Shown in pieces: positions 8,753-16,357 of a stretch of DNA of 36,300 nucleotides. Within the stretch, counting starts at the first letter, position 1; each line of letters starts with the position of its first letter. The position numbers and the translations under genes are program-made. This DNA comes from Oscillospiraceae bacterium (GTDB lineage Bacteria > Bacillota > Clostridia > Oscillospirales > Ruminococcaceae). The notes beneath the pieces are model-generated. The model did not search any database, was not told the origin of the DNA, and saw only the letters and a program-made list of their open reading frames with translations. Where the stretch lies: contig JAEELE010000109.1 of assembly GCA_016288755.1 (NCBI GenBank), positions 1 to 36,300 of the forward strand, read 5' to 3'.

Positions 8753-9637
8753 ATGAAAAACCGCAGCTTCCACATCAATCTCGCCAGCCGCCGCAAAGAG
8801 CTGCACCTGACACAGGAGCAGCTCGCACGGCGCTTGAACGTCTCACCGCAGGCGGTCTCCAAATGGGAAAAAAACAGCTTTCCGGATGCCGCACAGCTTC
8901 CGCGGCTTGCCGAAGCGCTCAACATTTCTCTGGATGCGCTCTTCGGACTGAACGATCCGGCAGAGGAGCCCGACCCCGAAGCGGTCATCAGCCGCATCTT
9001 CCGCAGCACCGCACCGGAGCAGCGCACCGCGCTGTTCATGCGAATGCTCTACACGGCGATCTGCACCTATGACCCGTCATGGGAGGAGATCAGCCGGCTG
9101 CCGGAGCGCTTTGCATGTGAGACCTTTGCGTCCCTCAAAACCGATACGGAGCTGATGCTGATGCGTCTGAATCCCGATCTGCGCTATGCGTTTTTTCTGG
9201 AGGTTCCCGAAGACGGCATCGGGCAGTATCTGGAGGATACGCTGCAGATCCGCAGATTCTTCCGGACTCTTTCAGACGAAAATGCGCTGCGCATGATTGC
9301 GTATCTCGGCAGCGGCACGCGCAACAAGATGTTTTCTGTTGCAGGCATTGCGCAAACGCTCGGCATCCCCGAAGCCGATGTGCAGAAGATCCTCGACCGT
9401 TTTGAACGCTTCGGTCTGGTCTGGCGCATGAAGGCTGATTTCGATGACGGTCAGCGCATTGTATACGGCAATACGCACAAAACACCGCTTGCGATGATTC
9501 TGATTCTCGCAAAGACGCTCACCAATTTCATCCGCAATGTCAATCCGAGTACAGATATCTGGCATCGCGGTGTCTTCCGCGGGAACGACGCGGGGGACAT
9601 TGAACCGCTCCCGTACTGGGAGGATGACGAACTGTAA
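8753..9637 (+). CDS. XRE-family regulator with C-terminal winged-helix
   Basis: A 294-residue cytoplasmic regulator. The ATG at 8753 is preferred because the XRE domain begins at once (INLASRRKELHLTQEQLARR, then VSPQAVSKWE) at residues of about 5-65, and because the promoter at 8654-8682 lies upstream; the frame itself is open further upstream. The middle is helical with no recognised domain. Residues of about 180-240 look like an ArsR-like winged helix (FSVAGIAQTLGIPEADVQKI). The GH44 gene begins 21 bp after its stop, so both are probably one operon and this protein may tune endoglucanase expression (inference). XRE proteins with long C-termini often sense ligands, but no ligand-binding fold is identifiable. 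Confidence 0.75.
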   Translation: MKNRSFHINLASRRKELHLTQEQLARRLNVSPQAVSKWEKNSFPDAAQLPRLAEALNISLDALFGLNDPAEEPDPEAVISRIFRSTAPEQRTALFMRMLYTAICTYDPSWEEISRLPERFACETFASLKTDTELMLMRLNPDLRYAFFLEVPEDGIGQYLEDTLQIRRFFRTLSDENALRMIAYLGSGTRNKMFSVAGIAQTLGIPEADVQKILDRFERFGLVWRMKADFDDGQRIVYGNTHKTPLAMILILAKTLTNFIRNVNPSTDIWHRGVFRGNDAGDIEPLPYWEDDEL

Positions 9638-9658
9638 CCGCATGAAAAGGGGAAAACC

Positions 9659-11905
9659 ATGAAAAAAGCACTCGCATTTCTCTCCGCGCTCGTGATGCTC
9701 TCGGCATCATCCGCAGCAGCTGTTCCGGCATCCGCAGCCGACAGCTACGACATGAATATCACCGTCGATCTCTCGGCGGCGGGCAAGGCGATCAGCCCGT
9801 ACATCTACGGCATCAACGAATACGGGCATCAGGACGACCTGAAAAAGGTCACGGCGACCGCCTACCGGCAGGGCGGCAACCGCATGACCGCCTACAACTG
9901 GGAGACGAACGCGTCCAACGCGGGCTCCGACTGGAAATACAGCTCCGACAACAATCTCTCGAATTCGGATGCCCCGGCTGACTGCGTGCAGCAGCTCTCA
10001 AGGGATGCCGCGAAGTACAATGTCGGCTACAAGCTGACGACGCTCCAGCTCGCGGGCTATGCCGCTGCCGACAAAAACGGAACGGTCACCGAGGCGGAGG
10101 CTGCCCCCTCCGACCGCTGGAACGAGGTCGTGCTCACCAAGGGCAGCGCCTTTGCGGAGACTCCCGATCTCACCGACGGCACGGTCTACATGGACGAGTA
10201 TGTCAACTACATCATCACAAAGCTCGGCGATTCGCAGTCGGCGACCGGCATTCAGGGCTATTCGCTCGACAACGAGCCCGCGCTCTGGCACAACACGCAC
10301 AGCCGCATCCACCCGAATCCTGTCGGCATGAAGGAGCTGAGCGACAAATCCGCCGAGATGGCAGAAGCCGTCAAGAAGCTCGACCCGAAGGCGGAGATCT
10401 TCGGTCCGGCGCTCTACGGCTACACCGCCTACGACCACCTTGCAGACACCGACAGCGATACCGAATGGGAAACGCTCAAGGAGGCGGGCGGCTATCACTG
10501 GTACATCGACTACTACCTCGACACCATGAAGCAGGCATCCGACAAGGCGGGCACCCGCCTGCTCGACGTGCTCGATATCCACTATTATTCCGAGTCCTGC
10601 CGCAACGGCACGGCGGACAGATTACAGTCCGTGCGCACGCTTTACGAAAAAGGCTTTGTCGAAAATAGCTGGATCGGACAGTGGTGCCAGACGAACATCC
10701 CGATCCTGCCGACCGTGCAGGCGTCGATCGACAAATACTATCCCGGCACCAAGCTCGGCATTACCGAGTACAATTTCGGCGGGGACGACGAGGTCTCCGG
10801 CGCGATCGCACAGATCGAAGCGCTTGGCTGCTATGCCGATGCGGGCGTGTATTTCGCGTCGATCTGGGGCGGCAGCGGCTATATCCTCTCGGGGCTCAAT
10901 CTGTATACCAACTACGACGGCAAGGGCGGCTCCTTCGGCGAAACGCTGATGCCGACCGAGACCGGGGATGTATCGAAATCCTCTGCCTATGCGGCGAAAA
11001 ATGCAGATGCTTCGACCGTGACGCTCGCACTGACCAACAAGGAGCTGTCTGCTGCCGAGCACGCAGTCATCACGCTCAGCGACGCAGAAAAGGTCTACAA
11101 AAAGGCTGCGGTCTACCTGATCGACAGCAGCACGACCGATATCCGCTATCTCGATGTGTATGACGTGGCAGACGGCAGGCTCGATCTCACACTGCCGGCA
11201 TATTCCGCGGCAATGGTCGTGATCTCCGACGATGACAACGCATTCGACGGTGCAAAGCCCGAGGAGAAAACGCAGAAGTCGACTGTTTATGAGGACCCGA
11301 TGAGCCTTGTCAACGAAAACGGCTTTGTCGAAATCCCGATCACCGATGCGGCACACCTGAAGCAAATCATCATCACCGGCGACGTGACCTCGAGTGCGGG
11401 CTCCTCGTGGGGCAATGCAGGCTGCGCGGTCTGCATCAATGCGGTCACGCCGGACGGCACGAAATTCTGGACCTCGAAGGGGTATTCGCTCTCGCTGGGC
11501 AGCGGCTCGAAGGCGATCGTCGACTTTGACGGAACGCTGACCGTGAAGGACAAGGAGACAGATACCGAGACCGAGGTGCCGGCGACCGTCGCAGACGGCA
11601 AGATCGAGCTGCAGAAATGGTGGGATGCCTCCGAGAAGCAGGAGGCGGAGATCGAAGACACGATCGCGGTGACATACACGAAGGTTGAGGTCGTGTATGA
11701 ATACACAGGTGCGGGCGAACGCACACCGGGCGATGTGAACGCCGACGGAGAAGTGACGCTTGCGGATCTGGTCGCGCTGCAGAAATTCCTGCTGGCGGAG
11801 ACCCGCACGCTTGCCGACTGGCAGGCAGCCGATCTGGACGGAAACGACAAGCTGAACGCCGCCGATCTGACTGTCTTAAAGCGGAAGCTGCTGGCAAAAG
11901 CCTGA
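9659..11905 (+). CDS. GH44 endoglucanase with CBM-like module and dockerin
   Basis: A 748-residue secreted cellulosomal enzyme. The signal peptide spans about residues 1-26. Residues of about 30-530 match glycoside hydrolase family 44 (endo-beta-1,4-glucanase/xyloglucanase). The acid/base is likely E206 in DNEPALW and the nucleophile E370 in GITEYNFGG; the GYSLDNEPALWH and IWGGSG segments are typical of the family. Residues of about 545-680 form a beta-rich module that may be a carbohydrate-binding domain; R. flavefaciens GH44 enzymes carry CBM76 there, but I cannot confirm that family. The last 58 residues are a type I dockerin (DVNADGEVT, DLDGNDKLN). AAGGGG precedes the ATG. It is probably co-transcribed with the XRE regulator and ends in a strong terminator. 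Confidence 0.9.
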   Translation: MKKALAFLSALVMLSASSAAAVPASAADSYDMNITVDLSAAGKAISPYIYGINEYGHQDDLKKVTATAYRQGGNRMTAYNWETNASNAGSDWKYSSDNNLSNSDAPADCVQQLSRDAAKYNVGYKLTTLQLAGYAAADKNGTVTEAEAAPSDRWNEVVLTKGSAFAETPDLTDGTVYMDEYVNYIITKLGDSQSATGIQGYSLDNEPALWHNTHSRIHPNPVGMKELSDKSAEMAEAVKKLDPKAEIFGPALYGYTAYDHLADTDSDTEWETLKEAGGYHWYIDYYLDTMKQASDKAGTRLLDVLDIHYYSESCRNGTADRLQSVRTLYEKGFVENSWIGQWCQTNIPILPTVQASIDKYYPGTKLGITEYNFGGDDEVSGAIAQIEALGCYADAGVYFASIWGGSGYILSGLNLYTNYDGKGGSFGETLMPTETGDVSKSSAYAAKNADASTVTLALTNKELSAAEHAVITLSDAEKVYKKAAVYLIDSSTTDIRYLDVYDVADGRLDLTLPAYSAAMVVISDDDNAFDGAKPEEKTQKSTVYEDPMSLVNENGFVEIPITDAAHLKQIIITGDVTSSAGSSWGNAGCAVCINAVTPDGTKFWTSKGYSLSLGSGSKAIVDFDGTLTVKDKETDTETEVPATVADGKIELQKWWDASEKQEAEIEDTIAVTYTKVEVVYEYTGAGERTPGDVNADGEVTLADLVALQKFLLAETRTLADWQAADLDGNDKLNAADLTVLKRKLLAKA

Positions 11906-11969
11906 ACAATCCAAAAGGCTGTGATTTGCCGAATGCGGACCGTCAAGACCCCAAGCCGTAATTCAGAAA

Positions 11970-12006
11970 GGACGCTGTGCATTTTTCGTGTGCAGCGTCC
12001 TTTTTT
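11970..12006 (+). terminator. Intrinsic terminator after the GH44 gene
   Basis: Stem GGACGCTG (11970-11977) / CAGCGTCC (11993-12000) followed by six T. Confidence 0.85.
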
Positions 12007-12017
12007 ACATTCACGCA

Positions 12018-12046
12018 TTGCATTTTTCATCGGAATGCGGTATAAT
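12018..12046 (+). promoter_or_regulatory. SigmaA promoter in front of a gene relic
   Basis: TTGCAT (12018-12023), 17-bp spacer, TATAAT (12041-12046), with an ATG at 12054. The promoter looks intact although the gene behind it is not. Confidence 0.6.
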
Positions 12047-12053
12047 AATCACA

Positions 12054-12209
12054 ATGAAAACTACTGCGAGTTTTCGCCGAACCTTTCAATGAAGATGGGC
12101 GTTTGGAAATACAGCGCAGCCGATCACAGCAGCGCATCGGCGAAATGCGGGACGGTCAGATCAGTGTCATCACCGGAATCCGGCGCTGCGGCTGAGTCGT
12201 TTTTGTGAA
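12054..12209 (+). pseudogene. Relic of the P-loop end of an AAA_14/DUF4143-type ATPase
   Basis: One frame reads GEMRDGQISVITGIRRCG and then hits TGA exactly where the P-loop Lys-Ser should follow. Skipping one base restores Ser-Phe-Leu. This matches the N-terminal P-loop (GIRRCGKS) of ATPases of the AAA_14/DUF4143 kind, common in gut Firmicutes. The ATG at 12054 leads to a stop after 12 codons in another frame, so several indels are needed. Nothing of the remaining roughly 400 residues is visible. A C-terminal fragment of the same broad family sits at 33851-34429, but there is no evidence that the two were one gene. Confidence 0.5.
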
Positions 12210-12347
12210 ACACCCGATTTTACGACCAAACAGATTGATGTAACCCAATATCCGTTTCGACAAGCCGTTTTCGGCTCATCAAAACAGAGCGTTTCGCGGT
12301 GCTTCACTTCTTCCGGGCAAAGTCTGCGGCCTTGACGGCATACCCAG

Positions 12348-12374
12348 CTCCGCAGTCGGGAGATTCCCGAAGCC
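12348..12374. repeat. Short hairpin repeat, copy 1
   Basis: Shares about 27 bp with 14224-14250 (core GCTCCGCAGTCGG, then A or G, AGA, then C or T, TCCCGAAGC). The core TCGGGA-GAT-TCCCGA can form a hairpin. Apart from this repeat the stretch 12210-12438 shows nothing I can assign. Confidence 0.45.
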
Positions 12375-12438
12375 ACGGAAATGAATTGCTCCCCAGCACT
12401 CTGTTCGTGAACGCGGAGGAGCGGTTTTGTTGCATGCT

Positions 12439-13407
12439 TTATGGTTGTCTGACAACGATCGTGTCGAGATCGGTGAACGTCTCCTGATTGCCCAGATTAT
12501 CGGTTGCGGTGGTGTAGGATCGGACTAGATACACGCCGTAGACCACGCCGTCGAGTGAGAGACAGTATTCGAGCTCGACATCGCGCTTGCCGCAGGTGAT
12601 CTTCTTGGACACTTCCTTCGCCTTGCGGTCGAGTGCCGAATAGCTTGCACCGGGCGCAATGTCATTATATGTGACGCCGAATGTGCGAATACTGCCATCT
12701 GTATTTAATTGTACACTAGCAACATTCGATGCTTTTTCGTCCATGCTGCCGTTGCGCATGAACAGCTCACAGGGGTAATACAGGCTGCCGATCTGTGCAT
12801 TGACGACCGTGGAATCCATCTGCACATAGCTTGCATATTCCGGTAGGACTGTTTGCAGCACCTGATTGGCGATCGCGAGCATTTCATCATCCGGCATTGC
12901 GTTTTCCGCTCTGTTTTTGAATTTGACGGCGATCTCCTGCGCATTGATGAATTTGCGCAGTCTGCCGTATTTGTCATAGCAGAGGGTCGCACCGGCGTTA
13001 TTCTGAAACTGATACCAGCTGTCGGTCAGATACCGTCCGGCGCCGTCGATCTCGGCATCTGCGGCGTATTCCTGTTCATAGCGTTCGTCAACCAGCCGGA
13101 ATTCTGCGGTGTCAATGCCGAATGCGGAGAGATCGGGCAGCTCAATGGTCTCGGGGGCGACCTCTGCCGGTGTAATCGGCTCTGCGGGCTTTCCTGCGAA
13201 TACGCCCGTAAATATGCAGACACCGAGCACTGCCGCGAGCACTGTACCGCCGGCGGCGATATATTTCAATGTATGCTTCATGACCGTGTAAAACCTCCGT
13301 GCGCGTTTCTGCCTCTGCGCGTCGGCAGCCATTGCGGCAGCGCGAAAATAAAATGCGCTGTCGGCATCCTTCACCGCGCGCAGAAACGTCTTTTCTGCCT
13401 GCTTCAT
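12439..13407 (-). CDS. Membrane-anchored anti-sigma-like protein
   Basis: A 322-residue protein with about 45 charged N-terminal residues (cytoplasmic), one membrane segment at about residues 47-68 (YIAAGGTVLAAVLGVCIFTG), and a roughly 250-residue external domain. The start at 13407 is chosen because ATGA overlaps the stop of the ECF sigma gene, a translational-coupling arrangement. The topology and the position directly behind an ECF sigma factor are those of an anti-sigma factor that holds the sigma at the membrane until an outside signal arrives (inference by context). I recognise no named anti-sigma domain (no zinc-binding HxxxCxxC). The external region may be the sensor. Confidence 0.65.
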   Translation of the reverse strand: MKQAEKTFLRAVKDADSAFYFRAAAMAADAQRQKRARRFYTVMKHTLKYIAAGGTVLAAVLGVCIFTGVFAGKPAEPITPAEVAPETIELPDLSAFGIDTAEFRLVDERYEQEYAADAEIDGAGRYLTDSWYQFQNNAGATLCYDKYGRLRKFINAQEIAVKFKNRAENAMPDDEMLAIANQVLQTVLPEYASYVQMDSTVVNAQIGSLYYPCELFMRNGSMDEKASNVASVQLNTDGSIRTFGVTYNDIAPGASYSALDRKAKEVSKKITCGKRDVELEYCLSLDGVVYGVYLVRSYTTATDNLGNQETFTDLDTIVVRQP

Positions 13408-13973
13408 AGATATCCCTCGTTTTCCAGCCATTTTCTGAGCTGATTGCGGGTGCGCAGGAGCGTCACCAGCACCTTGCTCTGTGTGAAATCAAACATTCCT
13501 GCGATCTCTTTGACCGAGCATCCCCTGCCGTAGCGCATGATGAACACGGAGCAGGCGTCGGGCGGGAGCGTGCGCAGAAAGCGGTTGACCGAATCGACGG
13601 TCAGACTGTAGTCCAGCAGTGTTTCTACATTCTCCGGCGACGCGAGCTGCTGCGCCGCGGGGCTGTCCAGCGGGAACTCCGGGAGACCGCCGCCGCGCTT
13701 TTGGCGTTTGCGGCTGCGCACACGCTCCAGCGCGAGATTGCGCACCGTCCTGCAGAGAAAGCGGAACAGGTCGTCGGGCTTCTGCGGCGGGATCGCATTC
13801 CACAGGCGAAGGAGTGCGTCGTTCAGCACCTCCTCGGCGTCCTGCTCACTGCCGAGAATCTGCGCCGCGAGCTTCCGGCAGGCGCCGCCGTATTTCTGTG
13901 AGAGCTGCCGCAGCGCCGCTTCGTTGCGCTCGGCAAATAATTCCAGAATTCGCTGATCGTCCGTATCCTTCAC
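13404..13973 (-). CDS. ECF-type RNA polymerase sigma factor
   Basis: 189 residues. Sigma region 2 lies at about residues 20-90 (ILGSEQDAEEVLNDALLRLW, then FRFLCRTVRNLALERVRSRK). Sigma region 4 lies at about residues 125-180, with the HTH YGRGCSVKEIAGMFDFTQSK. This is the two-domain layout of extracytoplasmic-function sigma factors, which direct RNA polymerase to stress or surface genes. The start is a GTG at 13973; an in-frame stop lies just upstream and no in-frame ATG is near, but the AAAGGA site is unusually close, so the start is uncertain. Its TGA overlaps the ATG of the membrane protein by four bases. I did not find a clear self-regulated promoter in the roughly 65 bp upstream. Confidence 0.85.
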   Translation of the reverse strand: MKDTDDQRILELFAERNEAALRQLSQKYGGACRKLAAQILGSEQDAEEVLNDALLRLWNAIPPQKPDDLFRFLCRTVRNLALERVRSRKRQKRGGGLPEFPLDSPAAQQLASPENVETLLDYSLTVDSVNRFLRTLPPDACSVFIMRYGRGCSVKEIAGMFDFTQSKVLVTLLRTRNQLRKWLENEGYL

Positions 13974-14039
13974 TTCCTTTCAGAGAGCCTCTCTATTTCA
14001 CATGATGCCAAAATCGGAGACAATATTACAGGCTGCATG

Positions 14040-14075
14040 AAAAAAACTGATCTCGCAAAGCATCTGCCCTGCGAG
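14040..14075 (-). terminator. Intrinsic terminator upstream of the sigma gene
   Basis: On the minus strand CTCGCA/TGCGAG (14070-14075 / 14052-14057) is followed by ATCAG and seven T (14046-14040). It ends a short transcript that starts upstream, or acts as an attenuator for the sigma operon. Confidence 0.6.
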
Positions 14076-14110
14076 GGACAATCAGCACGGCGTAATCCGT
14101 CTTTCATCGC

Positions 14111-14158
14111 TTACAGCATGCTCAATGATCCGTATGATCGTATCGGTGCAGTTTTCAT
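14111..14158 (-). CDS. Possible 15-residue micro-ORF
   Basis: ATG at 14158 with AGGAAG 4 nt upstream, encoding MKTAPIRSYGSLSML and ending in TAA at 14113-14111. A -10-like TATAAT lies just upstream and a terminator just downstream, so promoter, ribosome site, frame and terminator form a complete unit of about 130 nt. It could be a small peptide, a leader peptide for the sigma operon, or the stump of a lost gene. I do not recognise the sequence. Confidence 0.3.
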   Translation of the reverse strand: MKTAPIRSYGSLSML

Positions 14159-14176
14159 AGTGCTTCCTGTATTTCT

Positions 14177-14205
14177 ATTATACCATTTCTATGCTGTTTT
14201 GTATC
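14177..14205 (-). promoter_or_regulatory. Weak promoter of the micro-ORF unit
   Basis: Minus-strand TATAAT (14177-14182) is consensus, but the -35 at 17 bp (GATACA, 14200-14205) is poor. Confidence 0.4.
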
Positions 14206-14223
14206 GCACTTGGCGGCATATGC

Positions 14224-14250
14224 TGCTCCGCAGTCGGAAGACTCCCGAAG
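14224..14250. repeat. Short hairpin repeat, copy 2
   Basis: Second copy of the element at 12348-12374, same orientation. The two copies bracket the sigma/anti-sigma operon. Differences in the hairpin core keep pairing possible (G-U). Confidence 0.45.
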
Positions 14251-14325
14251 CACATTTCATGGTTATCTATAAAACATAATCGCCGTGAAAAAGAAATTGC
14301 TTTATCATGAGGCGTCCCCCGAAGC

Positions 14326-14365
14326 ATCGCCCCCGCCGTCTTTCCGGCGGGGGCGATCTTTTTTT
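14326..14365 (+). terminator. Strong orphan terminator
   Basis: 13-bp stem 14326-14338 / 14345-14357 (ATCGCCCCCGCCG and its complement) followed by seven T. No plus-strand gene ends nearby, so it may end an unseen small RNA or belong to a lost gene. Confidence 0.8.
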
Positions 14366-14529
14366 CTGTTCAAATGCATGACTGCACGCGGTTTCATTTC
14401 GTATTGCATGGGAACCGAATCAGTTGTTGTTCACTGCGCTTGCATTGTTCAATTTACATGTAACAGCGCAGATTCCAGAATATGCTTGAGGGCCGGTGTA
14501 TGCAATTCGTGTGAACTGTTCATGGGAAC

Positions 14530-14698
14530 CTGCCCCCACACCCCTGCCCGAGGGGTACTACCCCTCGGGGCTCCCGCTGCAAATTCCCATATCCCCCTTT
14601 TGGGGGATATGGGAATTTGCAATGGGATTCTCAAGGGACAACGTCCCTTGAGCGGGAGTCTGAGGGCGGAGCCCTCAGAACATCCCCGCAAATTCTGA
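14530..14698. repeat. Modular nested-palindrome element (copy A)
   Basis: Four consecutive perfect hairpins: 14547-14569 (9-bp arms), 14578-14621 (20-bp arms, TTTT loop), 14631-14651 (9-bp arms) and 14660-14678 (8-bp arms). In reverse orientation the module order and linker motifs (ACTCCCGC, GAATCCCATT, GGTAGTACC) match the element at 26627-26869. 14699-14964 shows no gene. Confidence 0.7.
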
Positions 14699-14964
14699 TT
14701 TGACGCAGGAACACAATACTTAAAAGGGACTTCAAGAAAACGGTTGCTGTTCGATCGCAGGGCATTCCGACAAGGCGCAACAATCATCGATTGTAATCCG
14801 CAAAAATGCTGAATGCGCCTTTCACGGAATGTCCATCCGCGGCACTGTTTTTTCAGAAGAGACTGCTGTCGGTGCCGCTCAGCTCAGAAAGCACCGTGCT
14901 GTCTGAGTTGTTTGTATGATAGCATATTTCTGCGGAAAAATCATGTAAAAAAATCTGCGAAGAC

Positions 14965-16194
14965 TCAGCCCTTCACGACACCGACAGTAAACAGCTTCTT
15001 GACGGGCTCTGTCAGATCGGCCTGCTGCTCCATGACCTGATCGATGTCCTTGTAGGCAAAACGTGCCTCCTCCGCGACATCCTGATGATTGTGCTTTGCC
15101 AGAACCACATTCTTTTCCTTCAGATCGTTCATGACCGACTGCACAGAGAAGCGCTCCATCGCGCCCGTCCGCGAGCAGGTGCGTCCGGCTCCGTGCGAGG
15201 AGGAGCAGAAGCTCTCCGGATTGCCCTTTCCGCGAACAATGTAGCTGTAGGAGCCCATTGCACCGGGGATGATCGCGAGCTCACCGTTTCCTGCACGGAT
15301 GGCGCCCTTCCGGTGCACATAGAGCGTTTTTCCGAAATGCTCCTCCAGCGCAGCATAGTTATGGTGACAGTTGATCTCCTCCGAGAATTCCGGCACAGCA
15401 TCAGTATACTTTGTCACCGCCTCAGAAAAGATCTCCTTGACCTTGCCGAGCATCGCCGAGCGGTTTTCATAGGCGAAATCCATGCACAGCTGCATCCATT
15501 TCAGATACCGCTTTCCCTCATCGGAATCCGCAGGAAGAAAGGGGAGCTTCCATGCGGGGTCGACAGCGGAATGCCACTTTTCGTTCAGCGCCGCTGCGAT
15601 CTTATTGAAATACTGTCCGACAATATTACCGAAGTGGCGGCTGCCGGAGTGCAGCATGATGCAGCACATACCGTTTTCATCCTCCTGCAGTTCGATGAAA
15701 TGATTGCCGCCGCCGAGCGTCCCGATCTGAAAATACCCTTCTTCGATCTGCGGGATCAGCGCGGAATCTGCTTCATAGTGCTGCATTTCCTCCTTTGCGC
15801 GGTCCAGCACGGCAGAGGGCTGCGCCGTCCGGTGATGTGCAAATCCGGTCGGAACGTTGCGGAGGATATTCCCGCAGATCATCTGCACCAGCGTGCCGCT
15901 GCCGGTCATTGTTTCGCGCAGAAGCGAAACAGGCACACCGGTCTCCACAAAGCCCATGCCGCAGCCGATATCGACACCGACCGCATTCGGGATCACCGCG
16001 TTCTCGCAGGCAACGACACCGCCGATCGGCATTCCCTTGCCGGCATGTGCATCCGGCATCAGCGCGATCCACTTCTTCGCAAAGGGGAGCTGCGCGAGAT
16101 GGGATGCCTGTTCCAGGCTTTTCGCGTCCGGCGCATGATCTGCGGACTGCCACACCTTGACCGGAAGCTGATGTTCATTTGCGATGACAAACAT
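14965..16194 (-). CDS. rtcB: RNA-splicing ligase RtcB
   Basis: A 409-residue cytosolic enzyme that joins RNA 3'-phosphate or 2',3'-cyclic phosphate ends to 5'-OH ends, using GTP and Mn2+. Family signatures are present in order: MPDAHAGKGMPIGG, GVDIGCGMG (metal-binding Cys), TLGGGNHFIE, LHSGSRHFGN, CHHNYA, and SHGAGR with H334 as the guanylylated histidine (E. coli H337). Length is usual for the bacterial form. The ATG at 16194 follows AAAGGGTG. It is divergent from two WYL regulators, with palindromes over both promoters, suggesting induced expression. There is no archease or RtcA beside it. Bacterial RtcB repairs tRNA and rRNA breaks, which fits the neighbouring tRNA-like RNA gene (inference). 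Confidence 0.95.
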   Translation of the reverse strand: MFVIANEHQLPVKVWQSADHAPDAKSLEQASHLAQLPFAKKWIALMPDAHAGKGMPIGGVVACENAVIPNAVGVDIGCGMGFVETGVPVSLLRETMTGSGTLVQMICGNILRNVPTGFAHHRTAQPSAVLDRAKEEMQHYEADSALIPQIEEGYFQIGTLGGGNHFIELQEDENGMCCIMLHSGSRHFGNIVGQYFNKIAAALNEKWHSAVDPAWKLPFLPADSDEGKRYLKWMQLCMDFAYENRSAMLGKVKEIFSEAVTKYTDAVPEFSEEINCHHNYAALEEHFGKTLYVHRKGAIRAGNGELAIIPGAMGSYSYIVRGKGNPESFCSSSHGAGRTCSRTGAMERFSVQSVMNDLKEKNVVLAKHNHQDVAEEARFAYKDIDQVMEQQADLTEPVKKLFTVGVVKG

Positions 16195-16228
16195 ATTGAC
16201 ACACCCTTTCGTGTTTGGTTCTGTTATC

Positions 16229-16258
16229 ATCATACCGTATGACGGACTATTTTACCAA
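16229..16258 (-). promoter_or_regulatory. rtcB promoter
   Basis: Minus-strand TTGGTA (16253-16258), 18-bp spacer, TATGAT (16229-16234). Confidence 0.5.
16230..16242. promoter_or_regulatory. Palindrome over the rtcB -10
   Basis: TCATAC-C-GTATGA, 6-bp arms, overlapping the rtcB -10. Compare TGATAC/GTATCA at 16309-16327 over the WYL promoter. Candidate WYL-regulator operators (inference). Confidence 0.45.
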
Positions 16259-16288
16259 TATTTTTTTCTGCGAACACGATGTTCCGGC

Positions 16289-16317
16289 TTGCGTTTTATT
16301 CTGATTTCTGATACAAT
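16289..16317 (+). promoter_or_regulatory. Promoter of the WYL regulator pair
   Basis: TTGCGT (16289-16294), 17-bp spacer, TACAAT (16312-16317). An inverted repeat (TGATAC 16309-16314, GTATCA 16322-16327) covers the -10 and the start-site region. Confidence 0.65.
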
Positions 16318-16357
16318 AACAGTATCAAAACCGTTCGCTGAAAGGGAGGCGGAGACA

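Noticed and set aside
13974-14040. Self-regulated ECF promoter before the sigma gene
   Set aside because: TGTAAT is present, but no convincing partner -10 (CGTC-like) is at the right distance, so I did not list it.
14285-14787. Open frames across the palindromic element on both strands
   Set aside because: They run through perfect hairpins and a terminator and give no recognisable protein.
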